Source: Pseudo-nitzschia pungens
Lineage: Eukaryota > Bacillariophyta > Bacillariophyceae > Bacillariales > Bacillariaceae
NCBI GenBank assembly: GCA_037355855.1
Contig: CM074761.1
Span: 4,049,346 to 4,113,345 of the forward strand
DNA: 64,000 nucleotides
Reading direction: 5' to 3'
Shown: positions 1 through 11,835 of the stretch, piece after piece
How the letters are laid out: each line of letters starts with the position of its first letter
Numbering within the stretch: the stretch's first letter is position 1
Position numbers and translations under genes: made by a program
The notes under the pieces: generated by a model
The model's database searches: none
What the model was told of the DNA's origin: nothing
Seen by the model: only the letters and a program-made list of their open reading frames with translations

Positions 1-1
1 T

Positions 2-901
2 GCTTCGGATGAAACATACAGCCTCGACTTTGGCAGCATTGAACACGACATATGGGCTCCTCGTGTTCACTTGCCCCTCGCGAATTCAGCGAGCGACAAG
101 GAGAACCACGGAGGTGCCATTCCCCGTGATGATGACTCAAGCCCACACATGGTCCTGTTCGAATTCCGAGGTTTCAGCTTTTTGATTTTTCTCGATATTC
201 CGGTCGATCCTTCGGCACCAAACAAGCTTTCTAGCACAAAGCTGTTGCTCATGGAGTTGGAGGAGAAACTTTCGGAAACCGTCATCCGCATAGTTCCTCA
301 AAATTCTCCGGTGCGCCATCGTTCCGAATCATGGTCAACGGAATGCGGGAGCGAGGCCGGGCAGAGCATTATTTTTCTCGAACGAGCAACACAAAAAATG
401 GTGTTGCTGCTGGATCCGAAGCTTCCATCCGCGCGCGATTCGAAGAAAGGGACGTCGAACGGCACCAAAAACAGGAACGAGGGACGGCGGTTCATGGGTT
501 TGGGTCCCGCGAAAAGGGTCAATGAACCATTACCGCAACGCACGGGGCATCGTTCGACTACGTTGGAATGGTCGGCATGGGGACTCGATTGTCGGCATTT
601 GTTGGCATCTCGCTTGCCATTGGACGTCTGCCTCGCGTTTGATGACATGATCAATGAAGTTACGAGACAAAAGGACTCGAGACAAGAATCGTCGTCTAGC
701 GATGCAAGTGACAACGGTCGGTCGTCATCGATCGAACTGTGCACTTGCATGCGATACGGCTGGATATTTGCATTCGCAACAGAAGAAACGGAGATCTACG
801 TCTTTTTTGATAGCTCAATCTACGTCACTGTGGCTGACGTTCAGTCCTGCAGTTGTGCGCATAAAAGAAAGATTCATCGTGACCAAATGATGGCATTATA
901 G
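2..901 (+). CDS. 3' end of a protein resembling CCZ1/HPS4 longin proteins (tentative)
   Basis: An open frame enters from the left edge and runs to a TAG at 899-901, about 299 residues, so the start lies outside the window. A hydrophobic stretch near residues 49-63 (VLFEFRGFSFLIFLDIP) is followed by an acidic helix, a Ser/Arg-rich low-complexity middle, and a C-terminal alternating hydrophobic segment (GWIFAFATEETEIYVFFDSS). That order of short beta-rich blocks joined by disordered linkers is reminiscent of the longin domains of CCZ1, a subunit of the Mon1-Ccz1 Rab7 exchange factor of late endosomes. The resemblance is weak and rests on pattern only. No catalytic motif is visible. I am confident that it is coding and not confident of the name. 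Confidence 0.5.
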   Translation, partial: ASDETYSLDFGSIEHDIWAPRVHLPLANSASDKENHGGAIPRDDDSSPHMVLFEFRGFSFLIFLDIPVDPSAPNKLSSTKLLLMELEEKLSETVIRIVPQNSPVRHRSESWSTECGSEAGQSIIFLERATQKMVLLLDPKLPSARDSKKGTSNGTKNRNEGRRFMGLGPAKRVNEPLPQRTGHRSTTLEWSAWGLDCRHLLASRLPLDVCLAFDDMINEVTRQKDSRQESSSSDASDNGRSSSIELCTCMRYGWIFAFATEETEIYVFFDSSIYVTVADVQSCSCAHKRKIHRDQMMAL

Positions 902-1009
902 AATGTCTACAGTACTCTACGACCGCAACAAAACAACCAACATCGTGCACCATACCATCCGTCAATCCCATCAAAAATGCAACGGATTTCTCCCCGACCA
1001 CGGAAGTGC

Positions 1010-1700
1010 CTAGAGGGGAGGAACGTAGGGATGGGTAATTTTCAAGTAAAACCCAAGGGCGATGAAAGTTGAAATTGTAGCCAATCCCTTGAGTTGACTC
1101 TCTTTCCTGAACTTTTCGATGCGCTCACGGACTTCTTCTCCCCGACCTTCCTTCTCTGCTTCACCAATGACGCCATCCATCAAGTTTTTGTACCCCAACG
1201 ACTTGTAGTATGCTTCGCCCTGGACCACGACAGAAATTGAGATTTCGCATTGAGACCGACGAGGGTCAATTTGTTAGATGGGAAAGCAGCAGAATATTTC
1301 ACAAATCATCGAGACACGCCAATTCTCTGGTACCAAGTGTGGAGTGCATTGGATGACTTACTTTGTTCAAGGCGTAGTCGTTGGGATTGTTGAGGTATGC
1401 ATCGTATTCCTTTTCGGCTTCCTCGCGAGTAATTCCTCGTGTGTACATCAAGTTTTCGACGACCTTGTTGTACTCCCCACGGTTGGAGAACTTTTGGAAA
1501 GGTCCTTTTCGGTCGAATGGAAAACGGAAGAAGAAACGCGGGGAAAAAATTGAGTGATGTCAGACTTCTTTTCAAAGAAGGACGTTTGATAGTCAAACGA
1601 TAGGTGGATGACGCGGTAGCAAATAAAAAGGCAGTTTTCCATGTCAACCATAGCTTGTTTCGTTTTTCTATTAACACCACGCTTCGTAGTAATCAAACAT
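1010..1700 (-). CDS. Small protein with hydrophobic C-terminal tail, multi-exon (unknown)
   Basis: Two exons are well supported: 1362-1504 and 1010-1219, joined by an intron with a GTAAGT donor and a CAG acceptor; the phases agree. The peptide is rich in charged helices (GITREEAEKEYDAYLNNP, then GEAEKEGRGEEVRERIEKF) and ends with one hydrophobic span plus a short tail (TFIALGFYLKITHPYVPPL), so it is probably an integral membrane protein with a short exposed C-terminus. A 23-nt microexon at 1678-1700 fits in phase upstream of 1504, but I could not find the first exon. The size and architecture would suit a small thylakoid or mitochondrial membrane subunit; that is inference, and I do not recognise the family. 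Confidence 0.6.
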
Positions 1701-1709
1701 CTGTCGCAA

Positions 1710-3034
1710 TGATGACACCACAATATTAGATCATCGATCGAATTTCGTACCAACAAACAAACGAGAGGACGGAGCAGCGACAGATCTCGTAGACCGGGTG
1801 TTTGAGACGAAAGCCTCGGTGCCAATCAATTGACACAAGACAAGCGCAAACGTGATCAAAATGGAATATTGTTTCATTGTTTCCGGTTACAGTAACTTTG
1901 GTTATGAGGCGAAGAGAATGGACTGTGTTCCGTGTCGTATTCGAATTACTTCGTACAATGCAAGCGTTACGGATACCGTACTTCGTCGGATGTGAGATGC
2001 TATCGGAAAAGACCACCAACAGGAGAAGGAACGGAGAATTTCGAGAGTTGAAGATTTTTCGGGTCACATTCCGACGAACGGCGACAACATTCGTACGTGT
2101 CGTATTCACGAGCTACGAACTCTGAGTAATAATGCTGCATTTGGTTGGGATTGCTCGATTCGATTCGGGAAAGAGCTGTCCAATTACCGGGTACTGCGTA
2201 CCGGGATGTAGAAGTACGGTAGGAGCTAGGAAGAGTATGAATGCGAGTCAGAGTCAGCACTTCGTAAGAAGAGCATTTTTAGGTCTACTACTATCAGCAG
2301 TATAAGCAGAAAGAATTGTGTAACCTTTTAAACACGGAGCAGATAGTTCACAATTTCTGATGATTGCTTCGATTCCATCCTCCTGGGGGTTAATCTAAAA
2401 GAAGTCAGCTCTGATGCAGTAATCTCTAGTAGCCATTTTCTCAAGAACTCTAATGAGGAATAGTGGTACTAGTAGTACTACTACTAGCAGTCATGGTGAC
2501 CATCGGCCTCATTGTTGTTACCATCTACTACTACTACTAGTAGCTACTTGTCAGAAACGCTTAGTATCACACTTCTTGAATAGTAGGCAACTTCTTTTAA
2601 ATAGCCCAAGTAGTCGTACTACCAATGATATGAATCATTCCAATTCAGATGGCAGCAATGTCGTTCACTTTTGACATCACGAATCCAATACTAAGTTTCT
2701 TACAGATTCCTTGCAACCCCACATCAGTGAGCACGAAAGATCAGAATATACAAGTATATCACCCTCCACTCAATGGCTTTGTTACCCTTATGCGATGTTT
2801 CAGCGAAGCATTTGTGGTATACTTTATTTGTTATCTATGATTGTATTCAACCAGTACATTTGAACGAAAAAGTACTTTGGCGATAACGTGCAGCCATGAA
2901 CATCATCAACTCGATTCGATTCGATTCGATTCGGTTCGATTCGATTCGTGACGTTTCAAAAGGGCAACGTTGTTCCCTATTCATGAATTTCATCTTATCG
3001 CGCACTGCTCGCACCAGCCGTACAACCACCCCTT
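1710..3034. other. Intergenic, repeat-bearing
   Basis: No convincing gene is visible here. The stretch holds a palindromic AGT/ACT triplet run near 2460-2545, an ATTCG pentanucleotide run at 2911-2948, and the 3' flank of the TRM6 gene. Short open frames on both strands have neither homology nor splice support. The 5' exon(s) of the leftward small gene may lie at its left end. Confidence 0.5.
2911..2948. repeat. ATTCG pentanucleotide tandem repeat
   Basis: About seven copies of the five-base unit ATTCG sit head to tail with one interruption (a G for an A). It lies just downstream of the TRM6 stop codon, in non-coding DNA. Confidence 0.85.
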
Positions 3035-4707
3035 TCATTTTATCTTTTTCCTTTTGTTTGAACCCTCTTCTGCATCTCCTTCTTGAGCTTTCTTTTTCTT
3101 TCCACGACGACCTCCCACCGTCATGCGAAGTTCTTGTGCAAGTTCTTCGCTCAGCTCATTGTGCCCTGTTTCGGGACACAGTTTGGTACCAGTCAATATG
3201 AAGCCACCGCTCTGTGTCATGCTCATACTAGGATGAGTCCTCCCCTGTAGAACTTGGTATTCACGCATCCACGTATCACTAAGACGAAGATTGATAGCGA
3301 GTTTTCGCTTTTGAAGTTCCATGAAACACTCCGTGAGCGGTTCAATATATTCACAATAAACAACAAACGGAGAGGATGTTGCCAAATATGGCAAAAGACC
3401 TAGAAGAGTTTCTGTCGGATCATAACGCACAGCGATAATAATCTGCACGAAAAATCAACGGAATAAATGTTGAAAAAAATAGAAAAACGGCGGATTAGCA
3501 ACTTGTGGATGTCGTGGATGCAGAGAACGAATAGGTTCAATACTCTGTCATTCGTCTGTGTTGTTTGTATGGAACTCACCGAATCGCTCTTCCTCGCTTC
3601 GAGCATTTTTTTGCTTTCCATCGGAGTCTGTCGGGTAAGCTTTCTCGTGAATCTGGCGCATCGCTTCGCTAGGAATTGCCTTTTCTCGCGAACCGTTTTC
3701 ATGGTCTCTAGATATTTTCTCGTGTGGTTCTGTAGCGGACAGGGCCATTCCAAGCTATCTCGCTCAGCCTTGTCGGGATCCGGTTCTTCGGTATCATTAT
3801 CGTCCGACTCGCCGTAAACATCGCCGGCATGCAACCATTTAATCGATGCATTTTCAGCAAAGCTCATGTTGTAACGTCGAAGCATTTCGAGAAACGACGG
3901 TTGTTGCCCTTCGTAGATTGAAAGAATCTTTCCATAGCCAGCCATTCGCCAAGCCAATGCACCTGTGATTACTCCAGCACAGTGTTCGTACAACAAGACT
4001 TGGCATCCAGCGCTCACGTTGGCATGGCTTAGCATCTGACCAAGAGTATCCTCTCTCATGTTCAGAAGCAGTTTTGGCCTACTCGCAAAGATAGCTTCGC
4101 ATATTGAATACGGTGTGCATCGCACAATTCGGCAGCGCTGTTGGTACTTTTGCTGTTTTTTCTTGATGTACTTCGCTTTACTGAATTCAGTCTTTTGATC
4201 GAAGGTTGCCGAATTTTCGATAAGCTTTTCGACAATGTTTGACCCATGCGTCCCATCTTGTCTCATTTGTTCGATTTCTTGTAATTGGAGTTTCTGCGAT
4301 TTGTTATCGTCCACCAGATTTCGGTTGTCGTTTTTTTGTTCGAGGCTCATGGTAGGAAACGTGCTATCCTCGGCCTGAGCTTCTTCACTCTCCAGCCCTT
4401 GTGCATTGGTACCTTCGGGCGTAAGACTGGCGGGATAGTTTGGAACGATATCTTCGCCCTCTGGTAGAGGATCGAGCTTCCCTATTCCCAGCTCCAACAC
4501 CGTCCCATAAGACAAGCCAATCAAATTTGAAGTTGGATAAGATCGCTTGTTGATCTTGACGGGTGGTGTCTTTCCTTTCTTATTCGTCAACGCCTGTGCA
4601 AAAATCTTTCTACCATCTGCAAATACCAAAATCACATAATCTTCTTCTCGAACAATACTTGGGGGCTCTTGGAGCAAAGGGTCGTTCTCAATGTTGTCGT
4701 CAACCAT
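3035..4707 (-). CDS. TRM6: tRNA (adenine58-N1) methyltransferase non-catalytic subunit TRM6
   Basis: Two exons, 3580-4707 and 3035-3442, are split by a 137-nt intron (GTGAGT donor, TGCAG acceptor) in phase 0, giving about 511 residues. In the family, TRM6/GCD10 pairs with catalytic TRM61 and installs m1A58 in the T-loop of tRNAs, including initiator tRNA, in the nucleus. The N-terminal OB-like part (EDYVILVFADGRKIFAQAL) precedes an acidic spacer. The Gcd10 core is recognisable (KYIKKKQQKYQQRCRIVRCT, then ANVSAGCQVLLYEHCAGVI), and a Rossmann-like C-terminal half contains YDPTETLLGLLPYLATS, PFVVYCEYIEPL and GGFILTGTKL. The tail is Lys-rich. As in other TRM6 proteins, no clear SAM-binding loop is seen. 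Start: the ATG at 4707; the open frame upstream has no further ATG. The gene diverges from the M20 hydrolase. Confidence 0.9.
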
Positions 4708-4799
4708 CTTGTGAAGAAACACTTCTTGTTTTCGATGGAATGCTGGTTTACAACATAACGAGCCGGGATGAGGATGCAAAAAAAAGTACTTTTTTTGTT

Positions 4800-5536
4800 G
4801 ATTGTTGAGATTGTTCGTGAAAGTTACCCATCAAAACTTGTTTCATCAACATTGGAACAAGCAAGCTCTGTGAAATACCGGCTCTCGTACAGTAATTAAG
4901 GTAAGACTTACGTGCAATCATAAACATGAAAAATCATTCTTTCGTCAAAATTGGATGGTAGAGCACGAATCAACAGGTGGTAAAAATCTTCACGTTACCA
5001 CCAACAAGTGCACCCACTACAACATACCGTACAGCAATCAAAAAACATCGTACCGAATGGAGACAGTAAAGATCTGGTAAGACTTACCGTAATTAGCATT
5101 GTTATTAGAAGTGAAGCCTTACCGAAAGGGTATGTACCGGTAGCGGTACCGGTATTGTTATTACGGAAAACTTGTATTACGATGCGTGAATACAACATAC
5201 GTACGTACTTACTCATACCTAAATCGGTATTAAAAGATACAAGCGAGAGGAGAGACTACACTGGTTCCCTTGTACCAATTTACAAGGTAACGTACGGTAC
5301 GTTCTGTGTAAGATCTTACTCAACGCCCAACTGTATCGTCGATATCGTCGATAATGTTCTTCTGTGATCGCTTAGTCGCTCAGGTTTCTGATGTCATGAT
5401 CTCATTCTTTCGCGAGGGTCGTCTCACAACTTGGAACATCAGAGAAGAAACTGGTTGAGCAAAAGCGAGTGCCGTCGCATAATCAAAACTTTCAGCCGCT
5501 ACTGATCAGACCGTGTCATAAAGGATCAGAATCACA
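4800..5536. other. Divergent intergenic region with GTAC-rich palindromes
   Basis: This region lies between TRM6 (leftward) and the M20 amidohydrolase (rightward), so it should hold both promoters. It is rich in short TAC/GTA words, including two copies of the palindrome TACCGGTA at 5135-5142 and 5147-5154, and several GTAAGACTTAC-like stretches. No gene is seen. Confidence 0.5.
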
Positions 5537-7179
5537 ATGAGAGTGTTCAAGTGCCTTCCGCATGTCCTGATTCTGCTTCAAACCGTGTCCTCCCTTCCGT
5601 TTGGAGCGAGGGCGAGAAAAACCGACGAAGATGAGAGCGTGTCGGTGACGGGAAACGTCGAAAACGATGACAAAAAAGCCACGTATTCTTCTGTCAGAGG
5701 TGCTGCTTCGAAGGTCTCTCAATCGGCAGAAAAATTTACAGAATCCTCCATTGTTGAGACATTTTTCCAGAGTTCGTCCGATTCGGATATATCCGCCTCG
5801 TTGAAAGATACAATCCGAACGATGTCAAACACGAAAGAAATGCATGAATTCCTTCAAGCTACGCGGAGAAGCCTGCATCGCAACCCGGAACTTATGTATG
5901 AACTCCCCTTCACTTCGGAAACGATTCAAAACATTTTGGACGAACTAGGAATCGATTACACCACTGGTTGGGCCAAAAATACGCACCCGGACGTTTACCC
6001 TGGAGCAGGTGGCTATGGAATCGTCGCTCACATTGGAAGTGGCGACAAAGAAAAACCTTGTGTCATTCTTCGAGCCGATATGGATGCTCTTCCAATTTTA
6101 GAAGCTACGAAAGGGATTGAAACATTTAAATCAACAACACCTGGAAAGATGCATGCTTGTGGACACGATGGTCATGTAACCATGTTACTTGGCGCTGCTG
6201 CATTGCTGAAAAGCGTTGAAAAAGAAATTGAAGGAACAGTGAGATTGGTATTCCAACCAGCCGAAGAAGGGGGAGCTGGAATGAAGAGGATGGTAGAAGA
6301 AGGGATTGTGGAGTTGGAGCCTAAGGCTCTAAATGCCTTTGGAATGCATGTTTGGCCTACGTAAGTTACAATCGTTTGTTTTCTTCTCTTTCATGGTGAA
6401 AGTCTTGCCCCTTATTTCACTTCCATAAATCCTTTTCAACAAAAGTCTCCCCACTGGAACAGTTGCGTCGAGGCCAGGGACCATTGATGGCAGCTGCGGA
6501 AATGTTTGAAATTGTTGTAACAGGCAAGGGTGGACACGCGGCAATGCCGCATCTGACTATCGACCCTATCGTTGCATCGGCGTCTTTTGTTTCGAACCTT
6601 CAAGCCATAGTATCAAGAACTATTTCCCCACTTGAGTCAGGAGTGGTATCGGTTACGCAAATATCCGCCGGAGACGCATTCAACGTTATTCCTGCGTCTG
6701 CGACGATTCGAGGAACGATTCGGGCATTGAGTACCGAAATGCTCATGTCCCTGAGAGACAAGGTGTCGCAAATTCTTGACGCCACTGACTTGACACATGG
6801 ATGTCACAGCACAATCAAATTTTCACCAGATTTCTACCCTCCTACAGTCAATGACGGAGAATTATTCGACTGGTCAAAGAGTGTTGGAGCATTAGTTTCT
6901 CGTGAAGGGAAAACAAGGGATATAGTTCCAACTATGGGTGGTGAAGACTTCGCTTTCTTAGCGCAAGCTGTCCCCTCTGTATTTTTCTTCATCGGTCAGG
7001 GTAGTGGCGGAGATGAGAAGTATCACATACCCCGCACAGATTATGGTTTGCATCACCCTTCATTTGCGTTGGACGAGGAAGTTCTTCCTGTAGGAGTGGA
7101 ACTCCATGCCAACCTCGCATTAAGATCATTGAAAATGTTATCTGAAGCAAGTGACGAGATTAGTACGGAGGAGCTGTAA
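5537..7179 (+). CDS. M20 family amidohydrolase (ILR1/hippurate-hydrolase type), frame broken by one base
   Basis: Exon 1 is 5537-6359 and exon 2 about 6448-7179, joined at CCTAC|GTAAGT and AAAAG|TCTCC. An N-terminal signal peptide (VLILLQTVSSLPFGARA) points to the secretory route. The two-metal peptidase core is intact: HACGHDGH with the metal ligands, QPAEEGG with the catalytic Glu pair, MGGEDFAF, and a late HHPSF. The dimerisation or lid domain begins GKGGHAAMPH. Known members release amino acids from N-acyl or auxin conjugates. Immediately after the splice the frame reads LPTGTVASRPG, but the family-conserved continuation MAAAEMFEIVV is one base out of phase. One surplus base therefore lies within 6479-6487, between two strongly conserved blocks, and everything downstream is open to the TAA. 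This may be an assembly insertion, a null allele or recoding; the otherwise pristine sequence makes old decay unlikely. Confidence 0.9.
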
Positions 7180-8306
7180 AGTACGTTGCCGTTTTCTGTT
7201 CTAGGTATTACGATTGTGGATCACAGCCCGAATGAACCCTCTCGCCGGAGGGAATATCAGAGGATCGAACGAAGAAACGGTATTTCGATTTGATTGCTTG
7301 AATCCATCGTTAAGTCTTGAGCACCCATTCTTTTTTGGGTCTTCTCTCGTGCCCGTAAACAACGAATGGCAAGACAATTGGTCGAGCTCCGAGTAACAGT
7401 AGATTCGATCGAATTCCAAATTCTCCTGTCGAAAACTCGTGTGTTATGCACTACCCTTAGACAAGTGAGTGGTGATGATGACAACGATGATGTTAATAAT
7501 AATGATACAATGCGAACAGTATGGGCGCAACGATCAGTATTCGTTTTCCCGCATTGCATCTCCTAGTTACAACTAGTGCATTCCGTCTATAGTTCTGTAT
7601 CAATCGCAATACTTGTGTAAAACACTTTCTTTACATGTTACAATCTTCGATACATTGATAATTTGTCATAATAGCACACAGAAATGATTACGATTTGCAG
7701 TCGTGATGGAAGGCGCCTTGGGTTTTTCTAGCATCTGGCACCTGTGGTCTGGAAATAGCTTGTGATTTTGAGCGATGACATGTATGTAGCTTTCTCGACC
7801 TACTTCATGTATGTCTGCATTTCGTTTGTTGTTTCATTGCTTTTATTCACCACGTATTTGTGAAAGTGTGATTAGCTGCTGTCTTCTTGAAATTCATTTT
7901 TGTATTGTACATTGTTCCGCGTCTTTTCATAATGATGAAAGTGTTTTCATCAAACAGAATTTGCAGCGTGCTGTATGAAGTCTTTGTGCTGAGTCTTGAT
8001 GGGATCAATTGACTGTACTTGTGGACGTCAAGGGAAATTTTCTCTAGGTCCACAGCAATTTCAGATTAAAGTGAGCGAATGAATGTTCGTCACGTTCAGC
8101 GGTAAAACCTTTGTCCTGGAATTGATCTTCAGTTCTGAAAAGAATTACTGAGGTACAGAGCGTATTTGCTCTTCTACCATATTTTTCAAGGAGCAACTCT
8201 AGATAACGGTTTATGGTGTTGATCATGACAAGAAGAAAGTGAGAACAACTTGAAGTTAAGCCAACAAGGAAATATGTTCTCAATCGAACCTCTTTGTTTA
8301 GCATAC
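7180..8306. other. Intergenic, no gene recognised
   Basis: This is the 3' flank of the M20 gene plus AT-richer DNA. Short open frames on the minus strand at 7847-8053 and 8044-8304 could be downstream exons of the 8307-8699 gene, but I could not join them in phase to its donor. Confidence 0.4.
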
Positions 8307-8699
8307 CTTAAGCATTTCGTTTCCAGTTTGCATCAAGTATAATGGGGTGTTCTTGTCCATATCGGAATCGCTAAACCTAATATAAATTTTGCGCTCGGTC
8401 AACGATGAGGAATTTTCGACATATCGAGCAGGGGCGTTTCGTTCTTTGGTAGGAGATGCCACAGACGGTACCGGAAAGGACACGGGAGCGGCAGTCGGTG
8501 TGTCTGGAGTGGTTGTAGAGTCAAGGTCGGACTCAATAATACCTTCGTTGGTAGACAGACTTAGATTCTCCTCCAGTAAGACAACCTCTGTCTCCTCGCG
8601 TATTCTTTCTCGTCGGGCTTCTAAAATGAAATAGTGGATAAGAAATTGAACGACGACGACGCTTATCCAAGCAACCGTCGAAGAAGAAACTTCCAGCAT
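8307..8699 (-). CDS. First exon of a membrane-anchored unknown protein
   Basis: An ATG at 8699 opens 131 codons ending at a plausible donor (CTTAAG|GTATGC). The N-terminus carries one hydrophobic span (VAWISVVVVQFLIHYFIL) followed by an Arg/Glu-rich helix, a Thr/Pro/Ser-rich linker, and a conserved-looking block (KIYIRFSDSDMDKNTPLYLM). That last block vaguely recalls the start of a Rad60/SUMO-like fold, but it breaks off at the donor. The downstream exon(s) were not identified, so the C-terminus is unknown. This is probably a type II or signal-anchored protein. Confidence 0.4.
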
Positions 8700-10661
8700 T
8701 GTTTTTCCTCCTCTTCCGAGTCAGTATTCTCGTGTACCTGGTATTCGTACAAAAGTTACTCAAGGTTCAACAGACCTTCAGCTCAGTTGTTGGTTAGGAG
8801 TCTTTCTCGAGATCACAGTAATGTACGAGTACTGTCCCGACGAAAGACATCAAAGATTTGATGTATAATATTCTTTAATTACCATCCACGAGAGTAGAGG
8901 CAGATGAAACTACATTCATCAGTTGAGAATGGTGGACATGCATGAGCCAACGGTATCGAAGTATGTTTGCGAAGAACACGCGGTTCTTTCAAAATCGCCA
9001 AATGGTCCTCTGGGTAGGAAATGTCTTCAACATGTAAAAACTAACAAGGCAAGAATGTTTCAATGGACTACGTAGACAATTGCAGTACTGTGTCGAAGGC
9101 GCGAGCAAGCCGACAAACTTCGAACAATGACGATGCAGTATTCTTTTTTCCCTTGTGACCTTTGTATTACGGGTATGAAACTTTTTCGACGGATAATAGC
9201 CGATAATATCAATTCGAATAAAGGTGCTGGAAGTCATAACATTACAATAGTGCCTGACGATACTTTTTGCCAGAGGGAAGGTGCAACGGAAAACATTAAA
9301 AACACGTCCACTTATTAGATTATTGGTCATGCAACATGCTGTGGCCAAAGTAGGAGACAAGGTTCTGTTAACAAAAGAACTCTTAATCGTTTCTACTGGT
9401 GGGGAATGGCCCATGGCTGGACTGTCTTGCTTGCGTCCGCCTTTCACGCTGCATTTCACAAAAACAGTAACTTACGAGTAACTTAACCTTACGTAATCTT
9501 AAAATTAAAACTTACTCATACAAGCATCGGTATGTGGATGCAAAACGGCCAAGTTCCAACGAGCTATCAGGTATCGAAGATTTCTCAATCAAGAGGTCAT
9601 TTCAATTCTAGGCCACCTGTTATGGAACTAGAACGTAGTCCTAGCTGGTAAAGAAACTCTGTCGATCTTAATGTGCAGTTGAGGAGATCTTTCAAGCAGC
9701 ATCTACAAGTTGCTAATACTATTGCTAATTGTCTTTTAACCTACTACTAGTCTGCTTTTGTGAAATTTCTTGTGCTATAGAGCTACTACCCAGCATAACT
9801 AATGCCAATTCAAAGTAAGTTGTAAGTTTACGCAATGAAACAGCACCGTTGTCTGGCATAAAATCGTTTCAGTTCTCGTTGAAGTTTGCATGTTCTCTAC
9901 AGAACTCGACCACCAGTAGGAGTTGATGATGGTACTATCATTCATTTTCCATCCATCCGTAAGATTGATGATCACTTGTTCATAGAAGCATCAACTGGGA
10001 ATGCATGAGTGGTGTGATTTTCTCCGCACCAAGAAACTAACAAACGACTTCGGTACTCCCAAACGGAAAAAAGGACACTGAAATTGAATACTGGTAATTG
10101 CTTGCATTACCGACGTTTGGAAAATGGGAAGTACGCAACAGCAATAGAGGCGAGACGTTATGCGTTGATTCACATATTAGCAAAGTTCTCGTCTAACAAA
10201 TACTTTGTGCATAGTTTTGTTGCAAGTTTCAGTCCTGGTTTTAAATCCTGGAACAAATCATTCGATATTCTGAAGTCTTCACTGCACTCATTGCCTGTCG
10301 TGCATCATGGTAGGAACAACCGGGATCGAGGGCAACCAGCGGCGTTTCGTCGGCATCGGCACTATCAGCTCACTTCGATTTTTCTCTGTCAAATGGATTG
10401 AGTTTTATTCGAAAGCATATTTGGAAGAGTGCCAGGAGGACCATTACTCTCCACTCGGTATGCGGTAATGTTCCTCGCAAAAACATCAAAAACACCTATT
10501 CAGAGGATGTTGTGAAGTAAAAATTTTTCCAAGGACGATGCAAGGTTTCAGTCTAGCATTTTTTTTGCATTACCTCTGTCGGTGGTTTTCCATCTCCGCT
10601 TGCATTCATCTTGAGAAAATTAAAGCAATAAATCACACAGCTCACAACAAGTCAGGCAAAG
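8700..10661. other. Intergenic, no gene recognised
   Basis: The region holds only short open frames on both strands that lack homology and have chance-like lengths. Motifs of the GTAAC/GTTAC type recur, for example around 9470-9500. Part of it must be the 3' flank of ATG101. Confidence 0.4.
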
Positions 10662-11835
10662 TCAATTGCTTAGGTTGATCAAGTTCGGCATATTCGTCAC
10701 ACGCGAGTATACATTTTCTCGATCATCAACCTTCTTCGAGCAACTTATTTCGAATTCATACATGACTGGTGGAACATGATCGATCGAAGCACCTGCTATT
10801 TCGTACGCCTTTACTAATACAGATCGTAGCATGCCTTCTGCCGTGTCCTAAATAATCGAGAAAGCATTCAGATTGAGAGCGCAATATCAATTGATTTTCA
10901 GAGAAGAACGAAATCGCGTGAATCGAAAGGATCCGGGCAATCTGAAAAAAGACCATTCATTTCGATGATGGTATATGATTCTTACCTGTATTCTCTGACG
11001 CTCAATCATTGCAGCACAATCATCGCTCACTGGACGAGGAGTATTATTGACAACCACACGTAGATGCCATTGTTCCCAACTGTCGCAATAGACTCATGTG
11101 AGTAATAATAGGATGACCGTTTGAAAAGCCTACGAATACAATAAACAGAACTCCTCGTTTCTCAAAAAAAAGAATGACAAAAAAAGACTTACACAACACG
11201 TTCCTCGTTCGAAACTAACCCAAATAATTGTTGCGTCTTTCTCCGCTCAAAAAAGCTTAATGTCAACCCACCCTGTAAAATTTATTCCGCAACCAAAACG
11301 GGGCGTCAAGAAATCAATAAGAGCGTCGCAGGTTCAATTTGTTTCTATCAACATTCGGCTGCAAAGTTTGTTAACATAACACAAAGAAAAACACGTACGC
11401 AAAGGAGTTCCGGCCCAATTTGCGATAGTTTCATCAAAAAGTTCTGAATCGATTCATCAACTTTCTTGTCGACATCGTAATTTAAACTCGACGGTGACGA
11501 CGGTGTACTTGCGATGCGTGGATATGTCAAAGAGTCGAAGCCTTCGCACTCAACGTCTCTTGGCGAGACTGGACCCGGAGATCTTATGCTGAAAGAAAGC
11601 CACGAAATGAATTAGTTCCATTTGTGAGAGTCAAATCAAGAGCAGTTGAAGTGGGGTGAAATAATATGGAAGAACAAATCAATTCCCAAAACAGTTCAAC
11701 GATTCGCACGGGCAAAACATTTCGATTTCAATCTTTTCCTCACAATAAAATAGTGTAGAGGATTGCCTGCAATGCCTCTCGCACTTGGCCTGTTGCTAGT
11801 TCTAGCTCTGGAAGGTAGTGTTCTTTACAATTCAT
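10662..11835 (-). CDS. ATG101: Autophagy-related protein 101 (ATG101, HORMA fold), five exons
   Basis: Five short exons splice cleanly: 11744-11835, 11399-11588, 11193-11272, 10986-11079 and 10662-10847. All introns are GT-AG, all phases match, and the product is 213 residues (the human protein has about 218). ATG101 binds ATG13 in the ULK/Atg1 initiation complex; the pair of HORMA domains recruits downstream autophagy factors. Diagnostic stretches are the start MNCKEHYLPELELATGQVRE, then QAILYTILF, DVECEGFDSLTY, GGLTLSFFERRK, the family hallmark WEQWHLRVVV (the WEQW block), and near the C-terminus HVPPVMYEFEIS. A longer-than-usual tail of about 25 residues follows. No single exon exceeds 64 codons, so simple ORF calling would miss this gene. 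The splice model was assembled by eye, but five matching phases are hard to get by chance. Confidence 0.92.

Noticed and set aside
6479..6490. Programmed +1 frameshifting driven by the sequence at the M20 break
   Set aside because: The identical 12-mer in the same codon phase at 36033-36044 in PRP43 is read straight through in a highly conserved helicase motif, so the local sequence alone does not cause a shift. It is kept only as one of several explanations.
7847..8304. Candidate downstream exons of the 8307-8699 membrane protein
   Set aside because: I could not find an acceptor that continues the phase-0 donor at 8307 without an early stop, so they were not joined.
10084..10401. 105-codon plus-strand frame
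   Set aside because: It lacks a convincing start, has no similarity, and lies in the 3' flank of ATG101; chance is sufficient.
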